Of a stretch of DNA of 64,000 nucleotides, positions 56,711 to 64,000 are shown piece by piece. Made by a program: the position numbers and the translations under genes. Source of the DNA: Micromonospora inositola (lineage in GTDB: Bacteria > Actinomycetota > Actinomycetes > Mycobacteriales > Micromonosporaceae); NCBI RefSeq assembly GCF_900090285.1, contig NZ_LT607754.1:3932001-3996000 (forward strand), read 5' to 3'. The notes under the pieces were generated by a model, which ran no database searches, was not told the origin of the DNA, and saw nothing but the letters and a program-made list of their open reading frames with translations. Position 1 is the first letter of the stretch; each line of letters opens with the position of its first letter.

Positions 56711-58195
56711 TCAGCCCGGCAGGCGCGGACCCGCCTCGCGCTGCTCGGCCAACCAGGTCTCCACCTCGTCGGAGCGGCGCGGCAGCCCGGCCGAGAGGTT
56801 CACCGCGCCGGTCGCGGTGACCAGGATGTCGTCCTCGATCCGGATCCCGATGCCGCGCAGCTCCTCCGGGACCAGCTCGTCCTCCGGCTGGAAGTAGAGC
56901 CCCGGCTCCACGGTCAGCACGTAGCCCTCGCCGAGCGCGCCGTCGCGGTACTTCTCCTTGCGGGCATTGGCGCAGTCGTGCACGTCGATGCCGAGCATGT
57001 GGCTGGTGCCGTGCAGGGTCCACCGGCGGTAGACCGTCGAGGCCGGGTCCATCGCCTCGTCCACGCTCACCGGCAGCAGCCCGAGATCCTTCAGCGCCTC
57101 GGCGAGCACCCGCATCGCGGTCAGGTGCACCTCCCGGAACGCCACGCCCGGCTTGATGATGTCGATCCCGGCCTGCTGGGCGGCGTGGACCGCGTCGTAC
57201 ACCTGGCGCTGGAGCGGGGTGAACCGGCCGTCGACCGGCAGCACCCGAGTGACGTCGGCGGTGTAGAGGTTGCGGTTCTCCACGCCCATGTCCATCAGCA
57301 GCAGCTCGCCCGGACGGGTGGCGCCGTGGTTGTGCACCCAGTGCAGGATCGTGGCGTGCTCGCCGGCGCCGACGATCGAGCCGTAGCCGACGTCGTTGCC
57401 GTCGTGCCGGGCGCGCAGCGCGAAGATCCCCTCCAGCAGCCGCTCGGAGACGCCGCGGTCGGCCGGCAACGCCCGGGCCACGTCCTCGAAGCCCCGGACG
57501 GTGGCGTCGCACGCCTCCTGGAGCTGGGCGATCTCCCACTCGTCCTTGACCAGCTTCAGCTCCGAGATGGCGATGGCCAGCTCCCGGTCGCGGGCCGGCT
57601 GGCCCTCCGCGTGGGCGCCGTCCCACGGGCGGACCCCCTTGTCGACCCGGGCGTCGAAGCCGCGCAACACCCGGGTACGCCCCGGCGCGCAGTCGGCCAG
57701 CGCCGCGTCCAGCTCGGTCAGGTCGGCGGTCGGCAGCCCCAGCTCGGTCGACTTCTCGCCGAGGGTGTGCCGCCGGCCCACCCACAGCTCGCCGTGCCGG
57801 CTGCGGAAGAACTCGTCGGTCTCCCGCGACGACCGGGGCCGCATGTACAGCGTGGCGTCGTGCCCGGAGCCGTTCGGCCGCAGCACGAGCACGCTGTCCG
57901 GGTCGTGGTCGCCGGTCAGGTACGCGAAGTCGCTGCCCGGCCGGAACGGGTGGTCGGTGTCGTTGGCGCGTACCTTCTCGCCGCCGGTGGGGATGACCAG
58001 GATCTCGCCGGGGAAGGCTGCGGAGAGCGCGGCCCGCCGCTTGGCGTAGTTGGGCACCTCCGGCCGTGGGCCGACCGGCAGCTCAGTGTCCCGCCAGCCC
58101 TGCCGCATGAACGTCAGGAACGCCTCGGGGAAGTCCGGGTCGTGCGATTCCGTACCGTCCGCCGGCTTGCCCTGCTGCGCCCGCTCCTCGGCCAT
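56711..58195 (-). CDS. pepP: Xaa-Pro aminopeptidase (aminopeptidase P family)
   Basis: This 494-residue M24 metallopeptidase has an N-terminal creatinase-like domain (residues 40-200) and a pita-bread catalytic domain. The dimetal ligands are in LLMDMGVENRNLYTADVTRV (two Asp), GTSHMLGIDVHD (His), TVEPGLYF (Glu) and GIRIEDDILVT (Glu). It removes the N-terminal residue before proline. AAGGAGG lies about 7 bases before ATG 58195. A frame continues upstream on the minus strand but is antisense to asnB. Confidence 0.94.
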   Translation of the reverse strand: MAEERAQQGKPADGTESHDPDFPEAFLTFMRQGWRDTELPVGPRPEVPNYAKRRAALSAAFPGEILVIPTGGEKVRANDTDHPFRPGSDFAYLTGDHDPDSVLVLRPNGSGHDATLYMRPRSSRETDEFFRSRHGELWVGRRHTLGEKSTELGLPTADLTELDAALADCAPGRTRVLRGFDARVDKGVRPWDGAHAEGQPARDRELAIAISELKLVKDEWEIAQLQEACDATVRGFEDVARALPADRGVSERLLEGIFALRARHDGNDVGYGSIVGAGEHATILHWVHNHGATRPGELLLMDMGVENRNLYTADVTRVLPVDGRFTPLQRQVYDAVHAAQQAGIDIIKPGVAFREVHLTAMRVLAEALKDLGLLPVSVDEAMDPASTVYRRWTLHGTSHMLGIDVHDCANARKEKYRDGALGEGYVLTVEPGLYFQPEDELVPEELRGIGIRIEDDILVTATGAVNLSAGLPRRSDEVETWLAEQREAGPRLPG

Positions 58196-58306
58196 GATCC
58201 GCCTCCTTGCGCCTCGTCGCTGGTCCAGACGGTACCGCGCGGACCGCGACGGGAAGAGCCTGCGGTGCCGCGACGTCCGCTCCGGGCGCGTGGAAAGATG
58301 ACCACC

Positions 58307-60268
58307 ATGTGCGGACTCCTGGCCTTCTTCAGCGCGCGCGGCGACGCCGCCGCCCACCGCGACAACATCGCCGGAGCACTGGAGTGCCTGCACCACCGCG
58401 GCCCCGACGAGACGGGGGTCGAGGTGGTCGGCGACGCCTCCGGCCGGTACGCGGACGGGGTGTTCGCGCACAAGCGTCTGGCGATCATCGACGTGGCGCT
58501 CAGCCACGAGCCGCTGCCCTACGCGGGCGGCCGCTACCAGCTCACCTTCAACGGCGAGATCTACAACTACATCGAGCTGCGGGACGAGCTGATTCGGGAC
58601 TTCGGCGCCCAGTTCGCCACGAACGGTGACGGCGAGGTGATCGTCGCCGGGTACCACTACTGGGGCGAGCAGGTGCTCACCCGACTGCGCGGCATGTTCG
58701 CCTTCGTCATCTGGGACCGGCAGGAGCGGCGGGCGTTCGGCGCCCGGGACTACTTCGGCATCAAGCCGCTGCACTACCTGGAGACGGCCGACGGCCTCTA
58801 CCTCGCGTCGGAGAAGAAGGCGCTGCTGCCGTTCGCGCAGTCGGCGTACGCCGGCGACGCCGGGATCGACGCGGCCAACCTGAGCCACTACCTGACCCTC
58901 CAGTACGTCCCCGAGCCGGGCACCCTGCACAAGGGGATCAACCGGATCGGGTCGGGGGAGTACCTCACCTGGACGCCGGGCGGCCGGATCGAGGTGCGCC
59001 GGTGGTACCGGCCGGTGTTCCGGCCGGCGCCGGTCTCCGACGAGCAGAAGCTCTACCACGAGATCCGGGAGACGCTGCGGGAGAGCGTCCGGATGCACAT
59101 GCGTTCGGACGTGCCGGTCGGCTCGTTCCTCTCCAGCGGCATCGACTCCACCGCGGTGGTCGCGCTGGCCCGTGAGTTCAACCCGAACATCCTCACCTTC
59201 ACCGTCGGCTACGACGTGCCGGGCTACTCCGAGATCGACGTCGCCCAGGACTCGGCCCGGCACCTCGACGTGACCACCATCCCGACCAAGATCGGGCCGC
59301 AGGACATGATCGACGCGCTGCCGAAGATCGTCTGGCACCTGGACGACCCGGTGGCCGACCCGGCGCTGGTCCCGCTCTACTTCGTGGCGAAGAAGGCCGC
59401 CGAGCACGTCACCGTGGTCCTCTCCGGCGAGGGCGCGGACGAGTTCTTCGGCGGTTACACGATCTATCGGGAGCCGCTCTCCCTCAATACGGTCAACGGC
59501 CTGCCCGGCGGCGTGCAGAAGGGGCTGCGGGCGGTCTCCAAGGCCATCCCGCAGGGGGTCAAGGGCAAGAGCTTCCTGGAGCGCGGCACCACCCCGATCG
59601 AGCAGCGCTACTACGGCAACGCCCGGATGTTCACCGAGGAGGAGAAGCAGCACCTGCTGCGCCGCTACGACCCCTCGGTCCGCTACACCGACGTCACCGA
59701 GCCGATCTACGCCGAGTGCATCGAGCTGGACGACGTCACCAAGATGCAGTACGTCGACCTCTACACCTGGCTGCGCGGCGACATCCTGGTCAAGGCCGAC
59801 CGGATCTCGATGGCGCACTCGCTGGAGGTGCGCGTGCCCTTCCTCGACCGCGAGGTCTTCAACGTCGCGGCCGGCATCCCGGTGGACCTGAAGCTCCCGC
59901 CCCGCTCCGACGCCACCAAGTACGCCATGCGCCAGGCGCTGCAGGGCGTGGTGCCGCCGGCCATCGTCAACCGTAAGAAGCTGGGCTTCCCGACCCCGAC
60001 CCGGGTCTGGCTGCGCGGCGAGATGTACGAGTGGGCCCGGCACGTGCTGGCCACCTCCGGCGCCGGCGACCTGATCGACCTGTCGTACGCGATGCGGCTG
60101 CTGGAGGAGCACAAGCGGGAGGAGGCCGACCACTCCCGCAAGGTGTGGACCGTGCTGATCTTCTGCATCTGGCACGCCATCTTCGTCGCCAAGACCCTCG
60201 ACCCGGGCATCCAGCGCAACCAGTCCGCCCTGCTCACCAAGCCGGTGGTCGGCTCCATGGTCCGCTGA
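58307..60268 (+). CDS. asnB: Asparagine synthetase (glutamine-hydrolysing)
   Basis: This 653-residue enzyme has an N-terminal glutaminase domain with C2 as nucleophile (MCGLLAFF, then LHHRGPDETG and FNGEIYNY). The C-terminal synthetase domain has the ATP pyrophosphatase loop SFLSSGIDSTAVV. It makes asparagine from aspartate, ATP and glutamine. ATG 58307 was chosen over ATG 58298 because the cysteine must follow the initiator Met to be exposed. There is no biosynthetic cluster nearby, so a housekeeping role is likely. Confidence 0.93.
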   Translation: MCGLLAFFSARGDAAAHRDNIAGALECLHHRGPDETGVEVVGDASGRYADGVFAHKRLAIIDVALSHEPLPYAGGRYQLTFNGEIYNYIELRDELIRDFGAQFATNGDGEVIVAGYHYWGEQVLTRLRGMFAFVIWDRQERRAFGARDYFGIKPLHYLETADGLYLASEKKALLPFAQSAYAGDAGIDAANLSHYLTLQYVPEPGTLHKGINRIGSGEYLTWTPGGRIEVRRWYRPVFRPAPVSDEQKLYHEIRETLRESVRMHMRSDVPVGSFLSSGIDSTAVVALAREFNPNILTFTVGYDVPGYSEIDVAQDSARHLDVTTIPTKIGPQDMIDALPKIVWHLDDPVADPALVPLYFVAKKAAEHVTVVLSGEGADEFFGGYTIYREPLSLNTVNGLPGGVQKGLRAVSKAIPQGVKGKSFLERGTTPIEQRYYGNARMFTEEEKQHLLRRYDPSVRYTDVTEPIYAECIELDDVTKMQYVDLYTWLRGDILVKADRISMAHSLEVRVPFLDREVFNVAAGIPVDLKLPPRSDATKYAMRQALQGVVPPAIVNRKKLGFPTPTRVWLRGEMYEWARHVLATSGAGDLIDLSYAMRLLEEHKREEADHSRKVWTVLIFCIWHAIFVAKTLDPGIQRNQSALLTKPVVGSMVR

Positions 60269-60297
60269 CGCCCGGCCGACCCGGGTCTCGCGCTGTT

Positions 60298-60353
60298 GAT
60301 CCAGAGGTTTGCGTCTGCGGAGGCGACTCCGGCGGACGCAAACCCTCTGGATC
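60298..60353 (+). terminator. Long hairpin terminator after asnB
   Basis: GATCCAGAGGTTTGCGTC (60298-60315) pairs with GACGCAAACCCTCTGGATC (60335-60353) with one bulged base, and the loop holds a further CGGAG..CTCCG stem. GTTTCAG follows. Confidence 0.7.
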
Positions 60354-60494
60354 GTTTCAGCGGTGCAGCCCGCCGAACGCCTCCCAGTCGCGCGCCTCGC
60401 AGAACGCCCAGTAGGTCAATACGGTCGCTTCGGCGCCCCTGGTGCCGGGGAGTGTGCCAGCCTGGTGCGACAAGATCGGAACGCGGGAGGGGAC

Positions 60495-61427
60495 ATGGGG
60501 TACGCGGTGGTGCTGGGCGAGGCGCTGGTCGACCTGCTCGACGCCGAGTACGAGGGGCAGCCCGTCTACCGGCAGGCGATCGGTGGCGGCCCGCTCAACG
60601 TGGCCGTGGCGGTGGCCCGACTCGGCGGCGACGTCCAGTACGTCGGGTCGCTCGGCGACGACGCGCTCGCCGCCCGGATCCGCGCGTTCCTGGGCGCGGC
60701 CGGGGTCGGGCTGACCGGCGCGGTGACCGTACCGGCGCCGACCGCCCTGGCGGTGGCCACCTTCGCCGGCCCCGAACCGGACTTCCGCTTCTACGGCGAG
60801 CCGCGGTCGTACGCCCTGCTCACTGCCGACGACCTGGACGTTGCGCTGGTCGAGGGTGCGGATGTGCTCTATTGCGGATCGATCGTGCTGCTCGATCCGC
60901 CGGTGCGCGCCGCCGCGCGCCGGGCCTGGTCGATCGCCGGCGCGCTGCGGGTGTTCGACCCGAACGTCCGGCCCCGGCTGCTGGGCAGGCCGGGGGCCCT
61001 CGAGCGGCTGCGTGAGGTGGTGGCCGAGTTCGCCGCGAGCGCCCACCTGGTCAAGCTCAGCACCGCCGACGCCGAGGTGCTCTATCCCCGTGAGCCGGTC
61101 GAGGGGGTCGCCGCGTACCTGCGCGAGCTGGGCGCGGGGACCGTCGTGGTCACCCTCGGCGCGGCCGGCGCGCTGGTCGCCGCCGGCCCCGACGTGGTAC
61201 GCGTTCCCGCGCCGAACGTCCGGGCGGTGGACGCCACCGGGGCCGGCGACTCGGCGATGGGCGCCCTCATCGCCGACCTGCTCGTCGACGGCGAGCCCGT
61301 GGACCCGGCCGGCTGGCAGCAGCGGGTCGCCTTCGCGCTGCGGGTGGCCGGCCTGGTCTGCGAGTCCCCCGGCGGCGCGGTCTCCATGCCCACCCGCGCC
61401 GCGGTGCTGGACCGCTTTCCCTCCTGA
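60495..61427 (+). CDS. PfkB-family carbohydrate kinase
   Basis: This 310-residue ribokinase-fold protein opens with AVVLGEALVDLLDAEYEG and GGGPLNVAVAVARLGGDVQY (first PfkB signature). The anion-hole signature VDATGAGDSAMGALIADLL includes the catalytic aspartate. Fructokinase-like members have this layout, but the sugar is not certain. GGGAGGGGAC lies just before ATG 60495. Confidence 0.88.
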   Translation: MGYAVVLGEALVDLLDAEYEGQPVYRQAIGGGPLNVAVAVARLGGDVQYVGSLGDDALAARIRAFLGAAGVGLTGAVTVPAPTALAVATFAGPEPDFRFYGEPRSYALLTADDLDVALVEGADVLYCGSIVLLDPPVRAAARRAWSIAGALRVFDPNVRPRLLGRPGALERLREVVAEFAASAHLVKLSTADAEVLYPREPVEGVAAYLRELGAGTVVVTLGAAGALVAAGPDVVRVPAPNVRAVDATGAGDSAMGALIADLLVDGEPVDPAGWQQRVAFALRVAGLVCESPGGAVSMPTRAAVLDRFPS

Positions 61428-61549
61428 CCGGCCCCGGGTATCCGGTCAGGGAGTTGTGGCGGTGGACGAGAGCCGCGAAGCCGAACGAGCCGGGAGCCCC
61501 ACGACACGGCGGCGAGCCCCAGCCCTGACCCGCCCCGCCCCCTGCCCGG

Positions 61550-61619
61550 CGATCTTGCAGATGGTGCCCGGGCGAAAGCCGCGGAACGGGGTGGATCGCA
61601 GGCCCCAACTGCAAGATCG
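61550..61619. repeat. Inverted repeat between convergent genes
   Basis: CGATCTTGCAG (61550-61560) and CTGCAAGATCG (61609-61619) are exact complements around 48 bases. It lies between the convergent PfkB and MBL genes (61428-61664, no gene seen). The spacer is long for a terminator, as in the element at 41441-41518, which also carries an AAGATC-type arm. Confidence 0.5.
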
Positions 61620-61664
61620 GCGGCGCGGGTGGGGCGCGCGGCGGGGCGAGGTGGGTGGGGTGGG

Positions 61665-62495
61665 TCAGTCGGTGCCGTTCAGTTCGGCGTAGCCGCGGCG
61701 GGCGGCGATCAGGCCGGGGCGGGCGCCGAACGGGGACTCGGCGGCCACCCGTTCGGGCGGGGCGCTGCCGGTGTGGCCGGCGCGGATCATCCAGGCCTGC
61801 TCGACGAGCTGGGCGTGCTGGGCGCGGACGAACTCGACGTCGACCGGCTCGCCGTGCCCGGGCACCACCACCGTCGCGGCGGTGGTGAGCCGGAGCAGGT
61901 CGGCGACCGCGTCCGGCCACTGCAGCGGGTACGACTCCTCGAAGGCCGGCGGCCCGCTCTGCTCGACCAGGTCACCGGCGACCAGCACGTCCGCGTCGGG
62001 CACGTGCACCACCAGGTCGGCGTCGGTGTGCCCGTGCCCCGGGTGGCGCAGCACCACGCGCCGGCCGCCGACGTCCAGCACCGTCTCGGTGTGCACGGTG
62101 TGCGTCGGGGCCAACAGCACCGTGTCGGCCAGCTCGGCGGCGAGCGCCGGCCGTTCCTCGCGCGTCTCCTCGTACGCGGCCCGGCGAAGCTGGTCGGGGC
62201 GTTCGCGCAGCGCCGCGGCGGCCAGCTCGTGCGCGTACACCGGGCGGGGCGGGTCGGCGGCCAGGGTGGCGTTGCCGAAGCAGTGGTCGAAGTGGTGGTG
62301 GGTGTTGACCACGATCCACGGGTGCGGGGTGACCGCCCGGGCCGCGGCGGCCAGCTCGCGCGCCTGGCCCGCGGTGGAGAGGGTGTCCACCAGCAGCGCC
62401 GCGCCGTCGCCCACCACCAGCGTCACGTTCACCTGGAGCAGCGGCTCGCGCAGTAGGTGGACGCGGTCGGCGACCTCGACGAAGCGGCTGGTCAT
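61665..62495 (-). CDS. MBL-fold metallo-hydrolase
   Basis: This 276-residue metallo-beta-lactamase fold protein has the zinc motif VVNTHHHFDHCFGNA (HxHxDH), further ligands in LRHPGHGHTDADLVV (His) and VLVAGDLVEQS (Asp), and VVVPGHGEPVD (His). The overall pattern is that of glyoxalase II-like or quorum-quenching-like hydrolases; the substrate is unknown. ATG 62495 overlaps the stop of the thioesterase gene (ATGA), suggesting a shared pathway. Confidence 0.9.
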   Translation of the reverse strand: MTSRFVEVADRVHLLREPLLQVNVTLVVGDGAALLVDTLSTAGQARELAAAARAVTPHPWIVVNTHHHFDHCFGNATLAADPPRPVYAHELAAAALRERPDQLRRAAYEETREERPALAAELADTVLLAPTHTVHTETVLDVGGRRVVLRHPGHGHTDADLVVHVPDADVLVAGDLVEQSGPPAFEESYPLQWPDAVADLLRLTTAATVVVPGHGEPVDVEFVRAQHAQLVEQAWMIRAGHTGSAPPERVAAESPFGARPGLIAARRGYAELNGTD

Positions 62496-62896
62496 GACGC
62501 CCGCGAGGCGCGCTCGACGAAGCGCTGCCGGTCGACCAGCACCCGCTCGACCCGTCCCTCGGCGACGGTCTCCCCGCCGTCGGCGACCGTCACCTCGAAC
62601 AGCAGCCGTCGGCCGTCGACCGTGGCGAGACGGGCCTGCGCGACCACCGTCCGGCCGACCGGCGTGGGAGCCCGGTGGTCCAGCTCGACCCGCAGCCCGA
62701 CGGTGGTCTGCCCGGCCGGCATCCGGGTGGCGGTCGCGGCCACCGTCGCCGCCTCGGCCAGGGCCAGCACCCGGGGGGTGCCGAGCACCGGCACGTCCCC
62801 GGAGCCCACCGCCTGTGCGGTGTCGGCGTCGGTGACGGTCAGCTCGACCCGGGCGGTCAGGCCCGGCGCGAAGGAGGGCTCCGGCGGCTCGTGCAT
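62492..62896 (-). CDS. Thioesterase, hotdog fold (FlK-like)
   Basis: This 134-residue hotdog-fold protein contains PSFAPGLTARVELTVTDADT, VPVLGTPRVLALAEAATVAA with the helix Glu of the active site, and TTVGLRVELDHRAPTPVGRT. The layout resembles fluoroacetyl-CoA thioesterase FlK and related acyl-CoA thioesterases. The substrate is not determined. It is translationally coupled to the MBL hydrolase gene. Confidence 0.85.
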   Translation of the reverse strand: MHEPPEPSFAPGLTARVELTVTDADTAQAVGSGDVPVLGTPRVLALAEAATVAATATRMPAGQTTVGLRVELDHRAPTPVGRTVVAQARLATVDGRRLLFEVTVADGGETVAEGRVERVLVDRQRFVERASRAS

Positions 62897-63136
62897 GGTC
62901 CCAGCGTAGGTGTTCGCCCGCGGTCCGGGCGACGCCGGGCGACAACCGGCCCATCCCCGAGCCCGGCCCGTCCGAGTCCGTCGACCGCACCCGTCGACCG
63001 CACCCGTCGGCCGGGCTCGATGATCAGCGGTCGGGTGCGACGGACCCCCGTCGGCCGTGTCGCTCGCCACCCGGCCCGCGCGACGGGCGGTGGTCGGCGT
63101 CGGTCCCTGCGTCGCCCGCCGTTAACCTTGACCGCG

Positions 63137-64000
63137 ATGGCCGTCGTGACAGATCCCCAGCCCCCCGCCCGGACCGGCCCGGCCGCGTCGCCCGACGGCG
63201 GGCGACGCCGCGTCACCGCCATGGCGATCTGGGCGGTGGCGTTCGTGGCCGGCTGGTTCGCCATCGGCCTGCCCACCGACCCGGCGTACGCCTTCCTCTG
63301 GATCTGGGCGGCCACCATCGCCTGGAACTCCACCCGGCCGTGGCGCAGCCACCTGCGGTTCGCCCGGGACTGGGTCCCGGTGGTGCTGCTCCTCGCCGGG
63401 TACAACCTTTCCCGGGGGTTCGCGGACAACGGGGCGACGCCGCACGCGATGGAGCTGATCGTCGCCGACCGGTTCCTGCTCGGCTGGGCCACCGGTGGCG
63501 AGGTGCCCACCGTCTGGTTGCAGCAGCACCTGTACCGGCCCGAGGTGCACTGGTGGGACGTGGTGGTCAGCTGGGTCTACTTCTCCCACTTCGTGGTGAC
63601 CCTGGCCGCCGCCGCGGTGCTCTGGCTGCGCGACCGGACCCGCTGGGCGGCATACATGCGGCGGTGGGCGTTCCTCTGCGCCGCCGGGCTGGTCACCTAC
63701 TTCCTCTACCCGGCCGCGCCGCCCTGGTGGGCCGCGCAGAACGGTCTGCTCACCGAGGTCGCCCGCATCTCCACCCGGGGCTGGAAGGCGTTCGGCATGC
63801 ACGGCGCGGGCAACGTGCTCAACGCCGGCCAGATCGCCGCCAACCCGGTGGCCGCGATGCCCTCCCTGCACACCGCGTTCGCCCTCTTCGTCGTGCTGTT
63901 CTTCCTCGGAGCCACCCGGCGGCGCTGGTGGCCGCTGCTGCTGGCGTACCCGCTGGCGATGACGTTCACCCTGGTCTACAGCGGCGAGCACTACATGATC
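63137..64000 (+). CDS. PAP2-family membrane phosphatase (partial, cut by window end)
   Basis: 288 codons are visible. The protein has an N-terminal cytoplasmic stretch, several membrane helices (first near residues 28-48), and the PAP2 catalytic motifs AMPSLHTAFAL and YSGEHYMI, the last histidine loop just before the window ends. It resembles AUR1/inositol phosphorylceramide synthase-like phosphatases of actinobacteria. It acts on a lipid phosphate at the membrane. The intergenic stretch before it (62897-63136) holds no gene, only a short CCCGTCGACCGCA direct repeat. Confidence 0.88.
   Translation, partial: MAVVTDPQPPARTGPAASPDGGRRRVTAMAIWAVAFVAGWFAIGLPTDPAYAFLWIWAATIAWNSTRPWRSHLRFARDWVPVVLLLAGYNLSRGFADNGATPHAMELIVADRFLLGWATGGEVPTVWLQQHLYRPEVHWWDVVVSWVYFSHFVVTLAAAAVLWLRDRTRWAAYMRRWAFLCAAGLVTYFLYPAAPPWWAAQNGLLTEVARISTRGWKAFGMHGAGNVLNAGQIAANPVAAMPSLHTAFALFVVLFFLGATRRRWWPLLLAYPLAMTFTLVYSGEHYMI

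Noticed and set aside
58298..58306. ATG 58298 as the asnB start
   Set aside because: It would place three residues before the methionine-cysteine pair and block the N-terminal nucleophile.
56711..60175. Minus-strand frame extending the aminopeptidase to 1154 codons
   Set aside because: The extension is antisense to asnB, and a good ribosome-binding site precedes ATG 58195.

Overview
The window is a 64 kb stretch of high-GC actinobacterial chromosome. Codons are strongly G/C-ending, GTG starts are common, ATGA/GTGA start-stop overlaps are frequent, and gene ends carry long GC-rich hairpins without U-tracts. The ctaB/ctaA pair beside a sufR-sufBDCSU operon, an actinobacterial VLRF1 release factor, a conservon, an AcnR-type regulator and a DUF692/TIGR04222 cassette together suggest a Micromonosporaceae member (Micromonospora-like). 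This assignment is an inference. No rRNA, tRNA, intact insertion sequence, prophage or CRISPR array was seen.

Layout. 1-2.7 kb: end of ctaB (heme O synthase), a small unknown gene, an ATP-grasp protein and ctaA (heme A synthase). 2.8-9.6 kb: the SUF iron-sulfur cluster operon (sufR-sufB-sufD-Rieske ferredoxin-sufC-sufS-sufU-DUF59), with a predicted leaderless promoter overlapping palindromes in front of sufR. 9.7-12.4 kb: a LysE exporter, a VLRF1-type peptidyl-tRNA hydrolase, then a decayed patch (muconolactone isomerase-like gene, frameshifted SDR remnant, NTF2-like gene, NUDIX remnant). 12.4-19.3 kb: neutral zinc metallopeptidase, ABC-F ATPase, CadD-like transporter, small HTH protein, enoyl-CoA hydratase, ABC exporter. 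19.3-23.6 kb (minus): mug glycosylase, an atypical SDR, a three-gene overlapping cassette (TIGR04222 membrane protein with a Cys/Gly/Ser tail, DUF692/MNIO enzyme, small partner) and an acnR-type TetR gene. 23.7-27.8 kb: nitrilase-family amidase, HAD phosphatase, RIO kinase, DUF2630 protein, an inverted-repeat element and a broken GNAT gene.

27.9-36 kb: a P450, a class I terpene synthase and a class II diterpene-type cyclase with overlapping start/stop codons, followed by a conservon (sensor kinase, roadblock protein, DUF742 protein, GTPase) with its own promoter. 36-39 kb: aconitase, whose promoter carries the same operator-like sequence as the acnR promoter. 39-46.3 kb: small metabolic and envelope genes, a secreted C39-like peptidase, a permuted-papain hydrolase, and two tandem membrane-anchored proteins, the first CBM2-like. 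46.4-52 kb: an 1832-residue secreted amylopullulanase with two GH13 catalytic modules.

52-56.5 kb: two tandem minus-strand genes for anchored right-handed beta-helix proteins. About 1.72 kb appears identical between them at the nucleotide level, while their N-termini and promoters have diverged. 56.7-64 kb: Xaa-Pro aminopeptidase, asparagine synthetase, PfkB sugar kinase, MBL hydrolase plus thioesterase, and a PAP2 phosphatase cut by the window edge.

The most promising candidates for undescribed biology are the DUF692/TIGR04222 cassette and the duplicated beta-helix pair with its conserved 5' region. The terpenoid-conservon neighbourhood and the shared acnR/aconitase operator come next.
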